Positions 1 to 7,077 of a stretch of 64,000 bases of DNA are shown piece by piece. How positions within the stretch are numbered: the first letter of the stretch is position 1; the number at the start of each line of letters is the position of its first letter. The position numbers were made by a program, and so were the translations under genes. This stretch comes from Hyphomonadaceae bacterium (lineage in GTDB: Bacteria; Pseudomonadota; Alphaproteobacteria; Caulobacterales; Aquidulcibacteraceae). The notes under the pieces were generated by a model, which was not told the DNA's origin, searched no databases, and saw only the letters and a list, made by a program, of their open reading frames with translations. The stretch is taken from contig JAIELK010000022.1 in NCBI GenBank assembly GCA_019753175.1, positions 49,574-113,573 of the forward strand, read 5' to 3'.

Positions 1-755
1 CAGATGGCCGCAACGAGCTTGACGCGTCGATCATGGACGGGCGCACGCGCGCTGCTGGCGCTGTTGCCGGCGTCACCCGTACCCGCCATCCGATTTCGCT
101 CGCGCGCCGCGTCATGGAAGCTTCGCCGCACGTGATGCTGATCGGCGAGGGCGCTGAAGCGTTCGCCCGCACGCAGAATCTAGAGGAGGTCGATCCGTCC
201 TTTTTCTTCACCGAACGGCGTTGGCGCGCGCTTGAGCAGACCCTGCGCGAGCGCAATTTGCCGATCCCGCAGCGGCCGCAAGGCGCGCCCGCGCAGCGTG
301 ACGCCGCTTTAGAAGGCGTCGACGATCATCGTTTCGGCACTGTCGGCGTGGTGGCGATGGACATGCGCGGCGACATCGCCGCTGGCACCTCGACCGGCGG
401 CACCACCGCCAAGCGCTGGGGCCGCGTCGGCGACACGCCGGTGATCGGCGCCGGCACCTACGCGCAAAACGGCGTCTGCGGCGTCAGCGCAACCGGCACG
501 GGGGAGTACTTCATTCGCTTAAGCGTCGCACGCTCGATCTGCGCGCGCATTGAGCTCGATGGCGCCAACGTGCAGCAAGCGGTTGATGTCGTGATCGGCG
601 AACTCCAGGAGATTGGCGGCGACGGCGGCGTCATCGCCATGGATAGGCGTGGCCGCATCGCTTACGGCATGAACACCTCCGGCATGTACCGCGCGCGCTG
701 GCGCGCGGGCGAGGCGCCGGTCGTTCAGATCTTCGCGGACGAGCCGGCGCGATGA
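1..755 (+). CDS. Isoaspartyl peptidase/L-asparaginase family protein, 5' end outside window
   Basis: Ntn-hydrolase that self-cleaves before a threonine and hydrolyses asparagine or isoaspartyl peptides. The frame is open from the window edge, and the residues ELDASIMDG just inside it are the conserved early segment of this family, so perhaps 50-60 N-terminal residues are missing. The cleavage site and nucleophile are in HRFGTVGVVAMD; the Thr codon is at 339-341. Downstream glycine-rich segments (AAGTSTGGTTAKRWGRVGD, GVCGVSATGTGEYF) match the substrate pocket of plant-type asparaginases. The stop overlaps the next start (ATGA at 752-755), so the two genes are coupled. Family call is firm; the exact substrate is not. 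Confidence 0.85.
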   Translation, partial: DGRNELDASIMDGRTRAAGAVAGVTRTRHPISLARRVMEASPHVMLIGEGAEAFARTQNLEEVDPSFFFTERRWRALEQTLRERNLPIPQRPQGAPAQRDAALEGVDDHRFGTVGVVAMDMRGDIAAGTSTGGTTAKRWGRVGDTPVIGAGTYAQNGVCGVSATGTGEYFIRLSVARSICARIELDGANVQQAVDVVIGELQEIGGDGGVIAMDRRGRIAYGMNTSGMYRARWRAGEAPVVQIFADEPAR

Positions 756-1531
756 ACGATCCCTGGACGCGTCCACGCGCCGGCGCACAAGCTGCGATGT
801 TCAACGTGAGCCCGGTATTCATCGGACTCGTGGTGCTGTTCGTCGGCATCGCCTACGCCTTGGCTGTCGGGCGTGGCGGTCCGTTCGGCGTTTTTGCGCT
901 GGCGCTCGTCGGCTGGATCATCAGCCTTTGCTTGCACGAATGGGGACACGCAGCATCGGCCTGGGCCAGCGGCGACCGCAGCGTCGCCGAGCGCGGCTAC
1001 CTGACGCTCGATCCGCTGCGTTACGCTCATCCGTTCATGTCGATCGTGCTGCCATTGCTGTTTTTGGCGATGGGCGGCATCGGCTTTCCGGGCGGCGCTG
1101 TGTACGTGAACAAGGATGCGGTGCGTACGCCGCTGCTGCGCTCGGCTGTCAGCGCCGCCGGCCCGGCGATGAACCTCGTGTGCCTGCTGGCCATCGGCGC
1201 GGCGCTTACATTCTTGCCGATGAGCGCCCCGCTGGCGGCGGGGCTTGCGTTTCTCGGGGTGTTGCAAGCGACGGCGCTCATTCTGAATCTGCTGCCGGTG
1301 CCGGGCCTCGACGGCTTCGGCATCCTCGAAAACGTCTTCCCCGCCAAGGAACGCGCGATGCTGCAACCCCTCGGGCAGATCGTCGCGATCGGTTTCCTGA
1401 TTGCGATTTTCACCGTGCCGCAGCTCTTGCAGCCGATCTGGAGCGTCGCACTCTTGTTGTGCGAGGCGCTCGGCGTTGACCGCGGCGATATCGCCGCGGG
1501 CTACGAGCAATTCCGTTTCTGGGAGCAGTGA
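752..1531 (+). CDS. Site-2 protease family (M50) membrane metalloprotease
   Basis: Multi-pass intramembrane zinc protease of about 259 residues. The zinc motif HEWGH lies in an early hydrophobic helix (SLCLHEWGHAASAW), and a second conserved patch, LNLLPVPGLDGFGILE, supplies the third ligand as in the NPDG-type motif of M50B enzymes. At least five hydrophobic segments are visible and there is no PDZ domain, so it belongs to the compact S2P group. The ATG overlaps the stop of the preceding asparaginase-like gene in an ATGA junction, which favours this start over the in-frame ATG at 797. Substrate unknown; no anti-sigma factor gene lies next to it. Confidence 0.85.
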   Translation: MNDPWTRPRAGAQAAMFNVSPVFIGLVVLFVGIAYALAVGRGGPFGVFALALVGWIISLCLHEWGHAASAWASGDRSVAERGYLTLDPLRYAHPFMSIVLPLLFLAMGGIGFPGGAVYVNKDAVRTPLLRSAVSAAGPAMNLVCLLAIGAALTFLPMSAPLAAGLAFLGVLQATALILNLLPVPGLDGFGILENVFPAKERAMLQPLGQIVAIGFLIAIFTVPQLLQPIWSVALLLCEALGVDRGDIAAGYEQFRFWEQ

Positions 1532-1547
1532 ACTTGAAGGACAGATC

Positions 1548-2129
1548 ATGAGCGAACGCACCGTCGCCCTCAAAGGCATCCACCACGTCGCCTATCGCTG
1601 CAAGGACGCGAAGCAGACGGTCGACTTCTATGGCGAAGTGCTCGGCATGGACTACACCACTGCGTTCGCCGAGGATCACGTACCGTCGACGGGCGAGTAC
1701 GATCCCTACATGCACGTCTTCCTCGACGCGGGGAACGGCAACGTGCTCGCCTTCTTCGAGCTGCCGCAGCAGAAGGAGATGAGCCGCGACCAGAACACGC
1801 CGGTCTGGGTGCAGCACATCGCCTTCAAGGTCGCGAGCGTGGACGACTTGCTGGCCGTCAAGGCCCGCGCCGAAGCGCGCGGCATTGAGGTGCTCGGCCC
1901 GACCGATCACGGCATCTTCCAGTCGATCTACTTCTTCGATCCCAACGGCCACCGGGTCGAACTGGCCGCCGACACCGGCACGGCCGAAGAACTGGCCGAG
2001 CTGAAGCGGGTTGCCCCGGCGATGCTGGAAGAGTGGAGCCGCACCAAAAAAGCGCCGCAACATGCGGCTTGGCTGCACGAAAAGGCGCGGGCGGCGCATG
2101 CGGCGGCGAAGGCGCGGATGGGCGAGTGA
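1548..2129 (+). CDS. VOC (glyoxalase/extradiol dioxygenase fold) family protein
   Basis: A 193-residue protein with paired beta-alpha-beta-beta-beta modules of the vicinal oxygen chelate fold. Likely metal ligands are the His in GIHHVAYRC near the N-terminus, Glu in LAFFELP, His in VQHIAFKV and Glu in GHRVELAA. It has a helical C-terminal tail rich in Ala, Lys and Arg. The start is the ATG after TTGAAGGACAGATC, which holds a good ribosome-binding site; the frame is open upstream but overlaps the protease. Its place before a maleylacetoacetate isomerase and a fumarylacetoacetase suggests a dioxygenase or isomerase role in aromatic breakdown, but the reaction cannot be read from sequence. Confidence 0.8.
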   Translation: MSERTVALKGIHHVAYRCKDAKQTVDFYGEVLGMDYTTAFAEDHVPSTGEYDPYMHVFLDAGNGNVLAFFELPQQKEMSRDQNTPVWVQHIAFKVASVDDLLAVKARAEARGIEVLGPTDHGIFQSIYFFDPNGHRVELAADTGTAEELAELKRVAPAMLEEWSRTKKAPQHAAWLHEKARAAHAAAKARMGE

Positions 2130-2443
2130 GCCTGATGGTGGACGCAACTGAGAGTAGGGTGACTTTGACGCTCGCGCTCGATTTGACGCATTGGCGTCGG
2201 CATGATCGGGCGTTCTGGGCGCAGACGCTGGCCACGGCCGCAAACGAGGCTGCCCCGCATGTTATGCATGTCGAGGGCTACGAGCTCGGCGACACGCTGA
2301 TGATCGTGCGCTTGAAGTCGAATCGTCCGGCGAAGGTGCTGCAAAGACTTTGGCGCGATGACGATACGTTCCTGCGCCTGCGCGCCCGGTTGGCCGATCT
2401 TGGCGCGCGCGCTGACTTTGAAGTGGATGAGGATAGAAGCTGA
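2126..2443 (+). CDS. Conserved hypothetical protein, about 105 residues
   Basis: Not recognised. It starts at GTG overlapping the VOC stop (GTGA at 2126-2129); an ATG three codons in is the alternative. The stop overlaps the next ATG (TGATG), so it is translationally coupled on both sides and most likely a real member of the operon. The protein has an alternating beta/alpha pattern with no signal peptide or membrane helix, an N-terminal beta segment RVTLTLALDL, a helix with WAQTLATAANEAA and a charged tail ending FEVDEDRS. It may form a small ferredoxin-like domain. No catalytic motif is visible. Confidence 0.6.
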   Translation: MSLMVDATESRVTLTLALDLTHWRRHDRAFWAQTLATAANEAAPHVMHVEGYELGDTLMIVRLKSNRPAKVLQRLWRDDDTFLRLRARLADLGARADFEVDEDRS

Positions 2444-3033
2444 TGCCGCTGGTGACGCCGCTCGCCGCCGATCATGACGCTGAGGTCGCCGAACTCGCCC
2501 GCTTCTTCAACGAAACCCTCGGCTTTCCCCCCAACAGCGTGCTGACAATGCAGCGCCGGCCGGAGATTGCCAAAGCGTTCATTGCTTTGAACAAGGCTGT
2601 GATGGCGAATGCTGGGCGCGTCACCTCCGAGCAAAAGCGGTTGATCGGCTTAATCGCCAGCCAGACGGCTGGATGCCAATATTGCCAGGCGCACACTACG
2701 CTCGCCGCGCACCGCTATGGCGCCAGCGATGAGCGCTTGGCGGACATCTGGAATTATGAGCGAAGCGCGCTGTTCACGCCGGCCGAGAAGGCGGCGTTCG
2801 CGTTCGCGCAGGCGGCGGCGAGCGTGCCCAACGCCGTCGATGAAGCGATAGGCGCTGAACTCAAGAAGCACTGGACCGACGAGGAGATCGTGGAGATTCT
2901 CGGCGTGGTGGCGCTGTTCGGGTATCTCAATCGCTGGAATGACTCGATGGCGACGTCCATCGAAGTAGGCGCGGCCGCGGCGGGTGACAGGCACTTGGCC
3001 GCGAACGGCTGGATGGCAGGGAAGCACGGATGA
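2443..3033 (+). CDS. Peroxidase-related enzyme, AhpD/carboxymuconolactone decarboxylase fold
   Basis: All-helical 196-residue protein with the redox motif C78-QY-C81 followed by His84 (SQTAGCQYCQAHT), the signature of AhpD-like alkylhydroperoxidases. AhpD proteins relay electrons to peroxiredoxins; the 'uncharacterised peroxidase-related' subgroup has this length and CxxC spacing. The upstream ExxxL helix (SEQKRLIGLIASQ) is also conserved in the family. The start codon shares one base with the stop of the previous gene, and its own stop overlaps the maiA start, so it is coupled in the operon. It may protect the ring-cleavage enzymes or act in the pathway; its partner is unknown. Confidence 0.8.
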   Translation: MPLVTPLAADHDAEVAELARFFNETLGFPPNSVLTMQRRPEIAKAFIALNKAVMANAGRVTSEQKRLIGLIASQTAGCQYCQAHTTLAAHRYGASDERLADIWNYERSALFTPAEKAAFAFAQAAASVPNAVDEAIGAELKKHWTDEEIVEILGVVALFGYLNRWNDSMATSIEVGAAAAGDRHLAANGWMAGKHG

Positions 3034-3686
3034 CCGCGCTCAAGCTTTACGATTATTGGCGCTCGTCTGCTGCCTATCGCGTGCGCATTGGGCTCAATCT
3101 CAAAGGCATCGCTTATGAGAGCGTGCCGATCAACATCGCCCCCGGCAAGGACGAGCAGCTCACCGATGCCTATCGCGCCAAGAACCCGCAGCAGCGCGTG
3201 CCGGCGCTGGAGACGCCGCACGGGGTGCTAACGCAATCGCTGGCGATCCTGTCGTGGCTCGATACGGCGTATCCCGAGCCGTCGTTTCTGCCGGCCGATC
3301 CATGGGCGGCGGCGCAGGCGCGTTCGTTCGCGCTCACCATCGCCACCGACATTCATCCCTTGAACAATCTGGCGCCGCTGGCCTGGCTGCGGGACAAGCA
3401 CGGCGCCGACGAGGCAGCAATCGCGGATTGGTATCGGCATTGGATCAGGCGCGGCTTCGACGCGCTGGAAGTGCAGCTCGGCGCGATGCCCGAAACCGCG
3501 TTTGCATTTGGCGATGCGCCGACCATCGCCGACATTTGCCTCGTGCCGCAATGCGCTAACGCGCGCCGCTTCAAGCTCGACTTCGCCCCGTTCCCGCGCC
3601 TCGCCGCGCTCGACGAACGCGCCCGCGCGCATCCGGCGTTCGAACGCGCCGCGCCGGAACGGCAGAAGGATGCGGTGAAAGGATGA
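3030..3686 (+). CDS. maiA: Maleylacetoacetate isomerase (zeta-class glutathione S-transferase)
   Basis: Glutathione-dependent cis-trans isomerase that turns maleylacetoacetate (or maleylpyruvate) into the fumaryl form. The 218-residue protein starts KLYDYWRSSAAYRVRIGLNL, which carries the SS(A/C)-x-x-R active-site signature of zeta GSTs, then a cis-proline thioredoxin segment (QQRVPALE) and a helical C-terminal domain (PTIADICLVPQ). It overlaps the AhpD-like gene by four bases. The partner hydrolase lies about 180 bases downstream, beyond a palindromic repeat. No homogentisate dioxygenase gene lies in the window, so whether the true substrate comes from homogentisate or gentisate is open. Confidence 0.88.
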   Translation: MTALKLYDYWRSSAAYRVRIGLNLKGIAYESVPINIAPGKDEQLTDAYRAKNPQQRVPALETPHGVLTQSLAILSWLDTAYPEPSFLPADPWAAAQARSFALTIATDIHPLNNLAPLAWLRDKHGADEAAIADWYRHWIRRGFDALEVQLGAMPETAFAFGDAPTIADICLVPQCANARRFKLDFAPFPRLAALDERARAHPAFERAAPERQKDAVKG

Positions 3687-3692
3687 GCGCTA

Positions 3693-3757
3693 CCCTCACC
3701 TCGCCCCCGCGAGGGGGAGAGGCCGCTTCGAGCTTGCTCGAAGCGGGTGAGGGGGTG
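3693..3757. repeat. Dispersed GC-rich palindromic (REP-like) repeat, nested hairpins
   Basis: Outer arms CCCTCACC and GGTGAGGG enclose two hairpins: one built on CTCGCCCCCGCGAGGGGGAG and one on CCGCTTCGAGC-TT-GCTCGAAGCGG. The whole can fold into a three-way junction. Related copies occur at 3806, 38809, 63153, 63308, 63867 and 63949. It separates maiA from the fumarylacetoacetase-like gene. Confidence 0.8.
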
Positions 3758-3805
3758 GTTGTCCAATCGCAGGCCACATCCCGCATCGTGACTCATCTTG
3801 ATATC

Positions 3806-3858
3806 CGCCCCCTCCGACCCTTCGGGCCACCTTCTCCCCCTCGCGGGGAAGAAGGGAA
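3806..3858. repeat. Second REP-like palindromic repeat copy, opposite orientation
   Basis: Carries CCCCCTCCGACCCTTCGGG followed by CACCTTCTCCCCCTCGCGGGG and AAGAAGG. It is close to the reverse complement of the copy at 63867-63919. Its right end lies just before the start of the fumarylacetoacetase-like gene, so its GGGAAAGGAG tail also supplies that gene's ribosome-binding site. Confidence 0.75.
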
Positions 3859-3867
3859 AGGAGCATC

Positions 3868-4872
3868 ATGAAACTCGCCTCTCTCCGCCACGCTCGCGAC
3901 GGCAAGCTCGTCGTCGTCTCCAATGATCTCGCGTGGTGCGCGCATGAGCCGAGCGTTCCAACGCTGCAGGCGGCGCTCGACGATTGGGCGCGCGCCGAGC
4001 CGCGCCTGCGCGCGCTTTCGGAAGGCGTGAACGCGGGCTCGGTGCTGCGCGAACGCTTCCATGAACGCGAGGCTGCGTCACCGTTGCCGCGTGCGTATCA
4101 GTGGGCGGATGGTTCTGCGTATGTGAATCATGTCGCGCTGGTGCGCCAGGCGCGCGGCGCCAAGATGCCGGACAGCTTCTGGACCGATCCGCTGATGTAT
4201 CAGGGCGGCAGCGACGCGTTCTTGGGTCCCCGCGATCCGATTCCACTCAAGGACGAAGCCTGGGGCTGCGACTTCGAGGCGGAAGTCGCGGTAATCGTGG
4301 ACGACGTGCCGATGGGCGCATTGCCGCAAGACGCGCGCGACCGGATACGCCTGGTGATGCTCGTGAACGACGTGAGCCTGCGCAATCTGATCCCGGCGGA
4401 GCTGGAGAAGGGTTTTGGTTTCTTTCAATCAAAGCCATCGTCGGCGTTTTCGCCGTGCGCGGTGACGCCGGATGCGCTGGGCGATGCGTGGCGCGACGGC
4501 AAGCTGCATCTGCCGATGCGCGTGGCGCTCAACGGCGAAGTCTTCGGCAAGGCCAACGCCGGCGAGGACATGACCTTCGATTTCGGCCAGCTGATCGCGC
4601 ACGCAGCCAAGACGCGCGACCTCGCGGCCGGCACGATCATCGGCTCAGGCACGGTATCGAACCGCGACGCTGACGGCGGGCCGGGCAAGCCGGTGCGCGA
4701 GGGTGGGTTCGGTTACTCGTGCATCGCCGAACAGCGCATGATCGAGACGATCCAAAGCGGCAAGCCGGTCACGCCGTTTCTGAAGCATGGCGATCGCGTC
4801 GAAATCGAGATGCTCGACGCGCGCAATCACTCGATCTTCGGGCGGATCGATCAGGCGGTGGTCAGGGGGTAG
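3868..4872 (+). CDS. Fumarylacetoacetate hydrolase family protein
   Basis: A 334-residue hydrolase that would cleave fumarylacetoacetate to fumarate and acetoacetate, or a related acylpyruvate. Metal-binding acidic residues appear in the typical order: CDFEAEVAVIVDD in the middle, then NDVSLRNL, and the conserved loops QSKPSSAFSPCAVTP and GTIIGSGTVSN. The N-terminal domain (LASLRHARDGKLVVVSNDL) is the one found in bacterial FahA-type proteins of this length. The ATG has a GGAAAGGAGC site upstream. It follows maiA in the same direction, consistent with consecutive pathway steps. The 3' end overlaps the convergent next gene by about 11 bases. Confidence 0.87.
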   Translation: MKLASLRHARDGKLVVVSNDLAWCAHEPSVPTLQAALDDWARAEPRLRALSEGVNAGSVLRERFHEREAASPLPRAYQWADGSAYVNHVALVRQARGAKMPDSFWTDPLMYQGGSDAFLGPRDPIPLKDEAWGCDFEAEVAVIVDDVPMGALPQDARDRIRLVMLVNDVSLRNLIPAELEKGFGFFQSKPSSAFSPCAVTPDALGDAWRDGKLHLPMRVALNGEVFGKANAGEDMTFDFGQLIAHAAKTRDLAAGTIIGSGTVSNRDADGGPGKPVREGGFGYSCIAEQRMIETIQSGKPVTPFLKHGDRVEIEMLDARNHSIFGRIDQAVVRG

Positions 4873-6328
4873 GCGTCAGGAATGCATCCGGGAAGTCGCG
4901 CCGAATTCGCGCTGCATTCGCGCGCTTGGCGGCAAGCGCTTGGTTTCTTGTGAGAGCACTTGGAAGCGGCAGCGAAAACGCGATGTCATAGAAAAGGAAG
5001 GCGGCTCGAAAGTCATAATCACGGGCGAAGCGGTCACCTACGTCGGTCCAGTAGCCCGGGTTGTAGGGAAGAGCGAGCAGCGCTTGATTTTGCAAACTTG
5101 GCACGTCCGTTGGTAGCCCTGCGCCGCGCGCCCGATCCAAAGCGGCTTGATCGAACTGCAACACGGCAAGCGCGAAGGCTGCGCCGAGGGCGGGATGGTC
5201 ACGGTGGGGCGAGCCCTGCGCGCGTTGCATCGCTTCGATGGCTCGGGGGACGTTGTCTTCCTGCTCAGCAATCCCGATCTCGATGATCGCCCAAGGCGCC
5301 GGGTCGCTCATAGTACGTACGCGGGCGAGGAGGTCACAAGCATGCAACTGAGCTGGTCCGTCGCATCGCAAGTCGGGAAACATGTTAAAGGTTACCGAAA
5401 ACAGCATTGCTGCAGCCGCTTCGCCTTGGCTTTGGGATATCGCCTGCATGTGGCGATCCCAGCTCTCGAGGGTTAGCGTGCCGCCTGGAGCGCGGCCCGC
5501 GATCACATCGGTCGCCGCTTGACCCGCGCCAGGTACAAGTTGATCAAGCCCGCGCGCGGTCTCGTTTCTCAGATGCGAAGTCAGTGGATACGCAACAGCG
5601 ACCTCTTCAATGGCGATGAGCCTCCATGATCGGCTAGAGCGGGGCCCGGGCATGACTTGGAACGAAGCGGTCAACTCGGAGGGTGCTCGACCGCTGCTGC
5701 GCGCGTGTCGATACAGCGCGGGATGCACGAGCATTATGGCATTCATCGTGGGCCAGAAAGCCGGTGGTGGTGCGCTGTCGCTTGGCGCATAACTCCCGAC
5801 ATCGCGCCCCGCACACTGTAGCACAACACGATTGCGCCGAGAACGGACGCTGGTAGGGCTAGCGTTTGCACTTGGGATCACCAGTCCTAGCTCGGTTTCC
5901 GCATCGCATGCATTGGGTAATTGGCCCCCGGCGCCAGCGGCGGTGAGGATGCCTTGCAAGTGGCTTCGGTTCAGGCGCTCCATGACCCTAAAGGTCAAAT
6001 CTGCTGCGCCATTCACGGTGGTGAAGCGATCGTGATCCAGGACAAACGTCCGGTTAAGGCGAAAGTCGAGCAATACAGTCAGGGTGCCATCCCGCCAAAC
6101 TGACCAATCAGGCCCAATGTCGAGAGTGAGTTCGCTGGTGATGGGGTCTTCACCGCGCTCCACGCGGGTTACTTCGTAACGAAGCCGATAAGTTGCTTCT
6201 GAAGGCTGGCCGCGCTGTAGGAGGTAGACGCTCGCTTCAGCAAGTGGGTTGTCGAACAGCGGCTGCGCCATCGCCGCACACGGCGCAAACAACGCAGCCG
6301 ATGCCGCAGCCAGAGTGCGCCTTATCAT
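4862..6328 (-). CDS. Secreted hypothetical protein, 488 residues
   Basis: Not recognised. The start is the ATG at 6326-6328, chosen because GGAGG lies five bases before it; an in-frame GTG four codons earlier lacks such a site. The N-terminus MIRRTLAAASAALFAPCAAM followed by AQP is a clear Sec signal peptide, so the product is periplasmic. The N-terminal half looks beta-rich (YRLRYEVTRVE, LTLDIGPDWSVWRD), and the C-terminal third is helical with Ala-rich repeats that may be TPR-like (IAEQEDNVPRAIEAMQRAQ, FALAVLQFDQAALDRA). Cysteines at CDAETE, LQCAG, LRCDG and HACDLL could pair. No enzyme motif is seen. Confidence 0.65.
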   Translation of the reverse strand: MIRRTLAAASAALFAPCAAMAQPLFDNPLAEASVYLLQRGQPSEATYRLRYEVTRVERGEDPITSELTLDIGPDWSVWRDGTLTVLLDFRLNRTFVLDHDRFTTVNGAADLTFRVMERLNRSHLQGILTAAGAGGQLPNACDAETELGLVIPSANASPTSVRSRRNRVVLQCAGRDVGSYAPSDSAPPPAFWPTMNAIMLVHPALYRHARSSGRAPSELTASFQVMPGPRSSRSWRLIAIEEVAVAYPLTSHLRNETARGLDQLVPGAGQAATDVIAGRAPGGTLTLESWDRHMQAISQSQGEAAAAMLFSVTFNMFPDLRCDGPAQLHACDLLARVRTMSDPAPWAIIEIGIAEQEDNVPRAIEAMQRAQGSPHRDHPALGAAFALAVLQFDQAALDRARGAGLPTDVPSLQNQALLALPYNPGYWTDVGDRFARDYDFRAAFLFYDIAFSLPLPSALTRNQALAAKRANAARIRRDFPDAFLTPTP

Positions 6329-6391
6329 CACTACCTCCACGGGCAGCGTAGCGTACAGCGCGAAGCGCGTCCAATGGCGACCGACGCCGCC

Positions 6392-7045
6392 TCAACTATG
6401 CGCGAAAATGTCGACCGACTCCCAACCCGCGAGATCGAGCGCGGCGCGGGAGGGGAGGAAGTCGAAGCACGACTGCGCGATCTCAAGCCGGCCTTCTCGC
6501 GCCAGCATCGTATCGAGCTTTTCCTTCAGCGCGTGCAGGTGCAGCACGTCTGCGGCCGCGTACGCGAGCTGCGCGTCGGTCAACTCCGCCGCCCCCCAGT
6601 CGGACGATTGCTGATCCTTGGAGATGTCGCGGCCGAGCAATTCCTTGGTCAGGTCCTTCAGCCCGTGTTTGTCGGTATAGGTGCGCGCCAGCCGCGATGC
6701 GGTCTTGGTGCAATAGATCGGCGCGCACACCAGCGACAGGTCGCGCATGAACATGGCGACGTCGAAGCGCGCAAAGTGAAACAGCTTGAGGACGCCCGGG
6801 TCGCTCAGCACTCGCTTCAGGTTCGGCGCGTCGTAGCTCGCGCGATCCAGTTGCACCAGGTGCGCTTCGCCGCCGCCATCGGAAAGCTGCACCAGGCAGA
6901 GCGGGTCGCGCACCAGCGACAGGCCCATGGTCTCGCTGTCGACCGCGACCGCGCCGGAAAAGCGCACCGTTTCCGGCAGGTCACCCTTGTGCAGGTAGAC
7001 GACGATGTTGCGCCCGTCGACGGTGAGGGAGAGCTTGCGTGTCAT
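6392..7045 (-). CDS. rnd: Ribonuclease D (3'-5' exonuclease)
   Basis: DEDDy-family exoribonuclease acting on tRNA and other structured RNA 3' ends in the cytoplasm. The three exonuclease motifs are visible: ExoI VAVDSETMGL, ExoII FHFARFDVAMF and ExoIII with YAAADVLHL, whose Tyr defines the DEDDy subgroup. At 217 residues it has only the nuclease domain and lacks the two HRDC domains of the E. coli enzyme, which is usual for the short alphaproteobacterial form. It lies between the secreted protein and the TonB receptor on the same strand, with about 60 bases upstream to the former's start. Confidence 0.88.
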   Translation of the reverse strand: MTRKLSLTVDGRNIVVYLHKGDLPETVRFSGAVAVDSETMGLSLVRDPLCLVQLSDGGGEAHLVQLDRASYDAPNLKRVLSDPGVLKLFHFARFDVAMFMRDLSLVCAPIYCTKTASRLARTYTDKHGLKDLTKELLGRDISKDQQSSDWGAAELTDAQLAYAAADVLHLHALKEKLDTMLAREGRLEIAQSCFDFLPSRAALDLAGWESVDIFAHS

Positions 7046-7077
7046 AGCGGCGGCTTAGTTCAATTCGCCGCCGATGG

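Noticed and set aside
3687..3867. Small coding gene in the maiA-FAH gap
   Set aside because: The open frames there are translations of the palindromic repeats and have no start site or plausible protein.
5147..5476. Plus-strand frames inside the 4862-6328 gene
   Set aside because: The minus-strand frame has a signal peptide, a good start site and even protein composition over 488 residues; the plus frames are short and broken.
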